Assembly: GCA_021792015.1 (NCBI GenBank)
Contig: JAJYVM010000178.1
Location: 1-7,566, forward strand
Direction of reading: 5' to 3'
Source of the DNA: Bacillota bacterium
GTDB taxonomy: Bacteria; Bacillota; Sulfobacillia; RBS10-35; JAJYVM01
DNA: 7,566 nt
Shown here: positions 5,313 to 7,566 of the stretch, piece after piece
Layout: every line of letters begins with the position of its first letter
How positions within the stretch are numbered: the stretch's first letter is position 1
The notes under the pieces: model-generated
What the model was told of the DNA's origin: nothing
The model's database searches: none
Seen by the model: only the letters and a program-made list of their open reading frames with translations
Program-made: the position numbers and the translations under genes

Positions 5313-6299
5313 ACGCCTGCGCCCACCGCCGGGGCGGGCCGGTGGCGCGGGCCGGCCGATCCGACCACACGTCGCCGGCGCGATCGTGCTCGACCAGATC
5401 TGAGCGTTGGGCTGTCTCGTCCGCTGCCGTGGACGATCCGACGCTGGCGCTCTCGGGTAGGCGCGTCCCGGCCGGTGCGCGGCACGGTTCCCACAGGTCG
5501 CGGGCGGCGGGCGCCGCCAGTAGCGGCCCCGGTCAAACCCACGTTGACCATGAGGACGCCGCGGCCAGGACGCCCGGGCCCAGCCTGCCACGCGCGGCGT
5601 GGGCGCAGCCCCGGCCCGAGCGCCCGCAGGCGCCCTCCCCGTCCTCAGCGCCACGTGGCGGTGCAGAGTCCGGCTCCTGCGCGAGGTGGACGCTGCCCGC
5701 GCAACCCCGCCTGCCCGCAGGCGAACTCGAGCCCCTTGCCTCGACCGGAATACAGGCGGTCAGGGCGCGCGGTGCGAACTCGCCGCCGCCACGCGGGTCG
5801 CGTGCGGCCTGCCCAGTTTTGTTCGGGGCCCGGGGTGCCCAGGAACCTCTTTGAAGGATCGGGACTGGCCGCGCGAATAGGCAGGGTTCGGAGCGAGGCA
5901 GCACGAGGTGGCGCGCGGTCAGGCAGCGAAGACGTCCGGCGTGGACGTGGCCCAGGTGGGCAAGCGCCCGACAAATGGGGCCTGCGGCCGTGCGCCCGCA
6001 CCAGGGGACCTGCCCATGTGCGGTTGCCACGGTCTTGCACGGTGGCGAGTTCGAGTGCCGCCGCCGCCCGAACCGACCCGGTCGGCGGCCAGGGACGGCC
6101 CGGACCACGCGCCCTGGACGCGATGCTCGGGGGTGGAGCGTCGACCGCCTCACGATCATCCTTGGGGCGACGGCGTCCGGCCGCCTGGGCGGCATCTTCG
6201 GCCGCCGCGCCGGCGGGGGGCCAACACGCGGTGACGCCGTGGTCTTCCAGACCATGCTCCACGCCGCGACCGGCAAGGACCCAAGAGAGGGGACTGGCT
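5313..6299. other. About 1 kb without a recognisable gene
   Basis: The dienelactone hydrolase frame stays open back to 5475, but its translation upstream of 6300 is Arg/Pro/Ala/Gly-rich and motif-free, and opposite-strand frames look equally random. I see no tRNA, rRNA, insertion sequence ends or CRISPR repeats. One sub-segment, about 6134-6290 in the frame beginning W-S-V-D-R-L, has almost exclusively GC-ending codons and a plausible mixed hydrophobic translation (including LTIILGATASG), so it may be the end of a decayed gene. It has no start site or family match I can name. The promoter for the hydrolase should lie in this region but is not obvious. Confidence 0.45.
6284..6292 (+). promoter_or_regulatory. 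Purine-rich ribosome binding site of the hydrolase
   Basis: AGAGAGGGG ends 7 nt before the GTG at 6300. It decides the start, because the frame is open for another 825 nt upstream with non-protein-like translation. Confidence 0.6.
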
Positions 6300-7115
6300 G
6301 TGAAACTCAAGACGGAGGACGTTCGCTTTCGTGGCGACGGCCGGCTTGTGAACGCGTACGTGGCTATGCCGGCCGGGGAGGGTCGCCACCCTGCCCTGAT
6401 CGTCGTCTCCGAGATCTGGGGCCTCGTCGACCACATCCGCGAGGTGGCGCGGCGCTTCGCCCAAGAGGGCTATCTGACGCTTGCCCCGGACCTGTACACG
6501 GGCGAGTTGAAGGAGGCGATGTCGCCGTCCAACATCATGGCGGGCATGATGTTCCTCCGAGACGCTCCGCCCGAGGTGCAGCGGGATCCGTCGCGTCTGC
6601 AGGGCCGCTTGAGCGAGCTGTCCTCAGGGCAGCAGTCTGCCATTCGGACCCTGATGCGGGTGATGAGCCCCGAGCAGCGCGAGGCCTTTGCCTGGGACCT
6701 CGTGGGCGCGGTCGAGTATCTCGCCTCGCGGCCGGACGTGCAGGCGGACCGGGTGGGCAGCCTCGGCTTCTGCATGGGCGGCGGCCTCACTGGGCGGCTC
6801 GCGACGCTCACGCCGCGCCTTGGGGCGGCCGTGATCTTTTACGGGGAGAACCCACCGCTCGAGGCGGTGGCGGCGATCCGCTGTCCCGTGTTGGCGCTGT
6901 ATGGCGCCGAGGACCACCGCATCACCGACACCGTGCCGGATCTGGTCGAGGCCATGGAGCGAGAGGGCAAGGACTTCGACCACCACGTGTACCCCGCCGC
7001 CAAGCACGCGTTCTTCAACGACACCGGCCCCAACTTCGACCCGGAGGCGGCGGCGGACGCCTGGATCCGGGTGCTTGCCTTCCTGGACCGGGCACTCAAG
7101 GGGCGCGCCGGGTAG
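6300..7115 (+). CDS. Dienelactone hydrolase family protein
   Basis: This is a 271-residue cytosolic alpha/beta-hydrolase of the dienelactone hydrolase (carboxymethylenebutenolidase) family. The catalytic residues are visible: Cys148 in the nucleophile elbow GFCMGG, Asp205 in YGAEDHRI, and His236 in AAKHAFFND. Glu38 in SEIWGL corresponds to the glutamate that activates the cysteine in Pseudomonas DLH. Asn239-Asp240 and the downstream F-D-P-EAA-AW segment are also typical. Known members hydrolyse dienelactones in aromatic catabolism, but many act on other esters or lactones, and no aromatic-degradation genes accompany it here, so the substrate is open. It is about 35 residues longer than the classical enzyme, owing to a Met/Arg-rich segment at roughly 72-118 between the second strand region and the elbow. 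The GTG start is supported by AGAGAGGGG 7 nt upstream. It appears complete and functional. Confidence 0.93.
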   Translation: MKLKTEDVRFRGDGRLVNAYVAMPAGEGRHPALIVVSEIWGLVDHIREVARRFAQEGYLTLAPDLYTGELKEAMSPSNIMAGMMFLRDAPPEVQRDPSRLQGRLSELSSGQQSAIRTLMRVMSPEQREAFAWDLVGAVEYLASRPDVQADRVGSLGFCMGGGLTGRLATLTPRLGAAVIFYGENPPLEAVAAIRCPVLALYGAEDHRITDTVPDLVEAMEREGKDFDHHVYPAAKHAFFNDTGPNFDPEAAADAWIRVLAFLDRALKGRAG

Positions 7116-7140
7116 AGCTGACGAACGGGGCGAGGCGCAC

Positions 7141-7157
7141 CGGCGCCCCTGGCGCCG
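7141..7157 (+). terminator. GC-rich hairpin after the hydrolase gene
   Basis: CGGCGCC-CCT-GGCGCCG forms a perfect 7-bp stem with a three-base loop, 25 nt after the hydrolase stop. An alternative pairing of GGGGCG (7127-7132) with CGCCCC (7144-7149) competes with it. No T-run follows. It could terminate or attenuate transcription before the next frame, or simply reflect composition. Confidence 0.35.
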
Positions 7158-7190
7158 AGGCCTTGGGGCGACCGCGCCGGCCCCCTGTCG

Positions 7191-7195
7191 GGAGG
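7191..7195 (+). promoter_or_regulatory. Shine-Dalgarno site of the isochorismatase-like frame
   Basis: GGAGG lies 7 nt before the ATG at 7203. It is as good as any in the window, which shows that the 5' end of this gene is intact even though the coding part looks damaged. Confidence 0.6.
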
Positions 7196-7202
7196 ATGAG
7201 GG

Positions 7203-7566
7203 ATGGCCAAAGACCTCTACATGGACCCTGAACGCCTCGCGCTCGTCGTCATCGGCCGGCAAGGGGGCATCGTGAGCATGCCGGCCGGGCGCCGCGGCGG
7301 GCCGGAACGCGGCCATATGCCCGGCGACCACGTCGTGCGCAAGCGCCACCGTGGCGCCCTCTTCGGCGCCGCTCTCGACGCCGAGCTTCGCGCGGGCAAG
7401 ATCGACACCGCCGGCTTGTGCGGCGTCTCCAGGCGCGACGGCCTGGCGACCACGGCGCGGCGGCAGGCGTACGGGCGCGGCTGCCAGCCGCCATGGGCCG
7501 AGGACGCGTGCTCGGCACGCCGCTCCGACCATGGCCGCACACACGCGGCGGCCGGCGTGCGCAATT
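7203..7566 (+). pseudogene. Degenerate isochorismatase-like cysteine hydrolase, cut by the window end
   Basis: This frame stays open for 121 codons to the window edge. Residues 11-27 (RLALVVIGRQGGIVSMP) match the first strand of isochorismatase-like hydrolases (A-L-V-V-I-D-x-Q-x-G-I-V), but the catalytic Asp is Gly18. Residues 41-62 (GDHVV-KR--GALFG--LDAELR) match the conserved Lys segment, with Lys47 as the catalytic lysine. Residues 66-103 (KIDTAGLCGVS, ATTAR--AYGRG and EDAC) match the end of the fold. Only about 13 residues separate the first and second blocks, where family members have roughly 60-80, so an in-frame deletion is likely. In the nucleophile-loop region, where members have T-N-x-[CG]-V, this protein has SRRDGL; Cys73 is outside that loop. 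A GGAGG site precedes the ATG. I read it as a decaying gene; a shortened, re-purposed protein is possible. Its 3' end is outside the window. Confidence 0.55.

Noticed and set aside
6018..6030. Possible heme c motif, Cys-Gly-Cys-His, in one frame
   Set aside because: Heme c attachment requires CXXCH; CGCH has only one residue between the cysteines and the surrounding frame does not look coding.
6043..6062. tRNA T-arm-like GAGTTCGAGTGCC
   Set aside because: The flanking five bases do not pair as a T-stem and no anticodon arm or acceptor stem can be drawn upstream.
5475..6299. N-terminal extension of the dienelactone hydrolase by 275 residues
   Set aside because: The extension is low-complexity Arg/Pro/Ala sequence, while the GTG at 6300 has a good ribosome binding site and begins exactly where the family N-terminus is expected.
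6624..7544. 306-codon minus-strand open frame over the hydrolase and isochorismatase-like region
   Set aside because: It lies antisense to the catalytic half of a clear hydrolase, and the translation shows no family motif.
1..7566. CRISPR array, insertion sequence or phage signature
   Set aside because: No regularly spaced direct repeats, transposase motifs, terminal inverted repeats with target duplications, or phage structural genes were found on either strand.

Overview
The window is very GC-rich DNA with frequent GTG starts, GC-ending codons and Shine-Dalgarno-type ribosome binding sites. The split cytochrome b6-like gene and the gene style fit a high-GC Bacillota-type thermophile or acidophile lineage, or an actinobacterial or Chloroflexota relative. 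The sequence alone does not settle which. Most confident calls are membrane or respiratory proteins.

Layout: (1) 1-1026 is mostly non-coding, with one doubtful short ORF (337-534) whose stop lies inside an 18-bp perfect palindrome. (2) 1027-1545 (+) is a four-helix CopD-like membrane protein. (3) 1729-3072 (-) converges on it and encodes a 12-helix protein resembling the heme-copper oxidase subunit I-like/NnrS-like superfamily. (4) 3073-3359 is a divergent promoter region with two hairpin-forming inverted repeats. (5) 3360-5300 (+) is a tightly packed four-gene cluster: a 39-aa one-helix protein, a cytochrome b6-like di-heme protein, a subunit IV-like partner, and a small two-helix protein. 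The first three genes are joined by 4-nt GTGA stop/start overlaps and the last by a 1-nt TAGTG overlap. (6) 5301-6299 is about 1 kb without a recognisable gene. (7) 6300-7115 (+) is a dienelactone hydrolase with a complete catalytic triad. (8) 7203 to the window end (+) is an isochorismatase-like reading frame with a large internal deletion and altered active-site residues, probably a decaying gene.

The most interesting part is the 3360-5300 cluster. It looks like a quinol-oxidising or electron-transfer membrane module built on a split cytochrome b. The heme-ligand spacing is b6-type (14 and 15 residues), but the protein has no cysteine at all, so it cannot attach a heme c covalently as b6f-type proteins do. 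Its subunit IV-like partner carries about 200 extra residues between its two helices, and PGAV stands where the Qo-site PEWY motif would be. No Rieske protein or cytochrome c is encoded in the window. The cluster may therefore be a non-canonical bc-type complex or a cytochrome b re-purposed for another electron route. This is inference from sequence reading; no searches were run.
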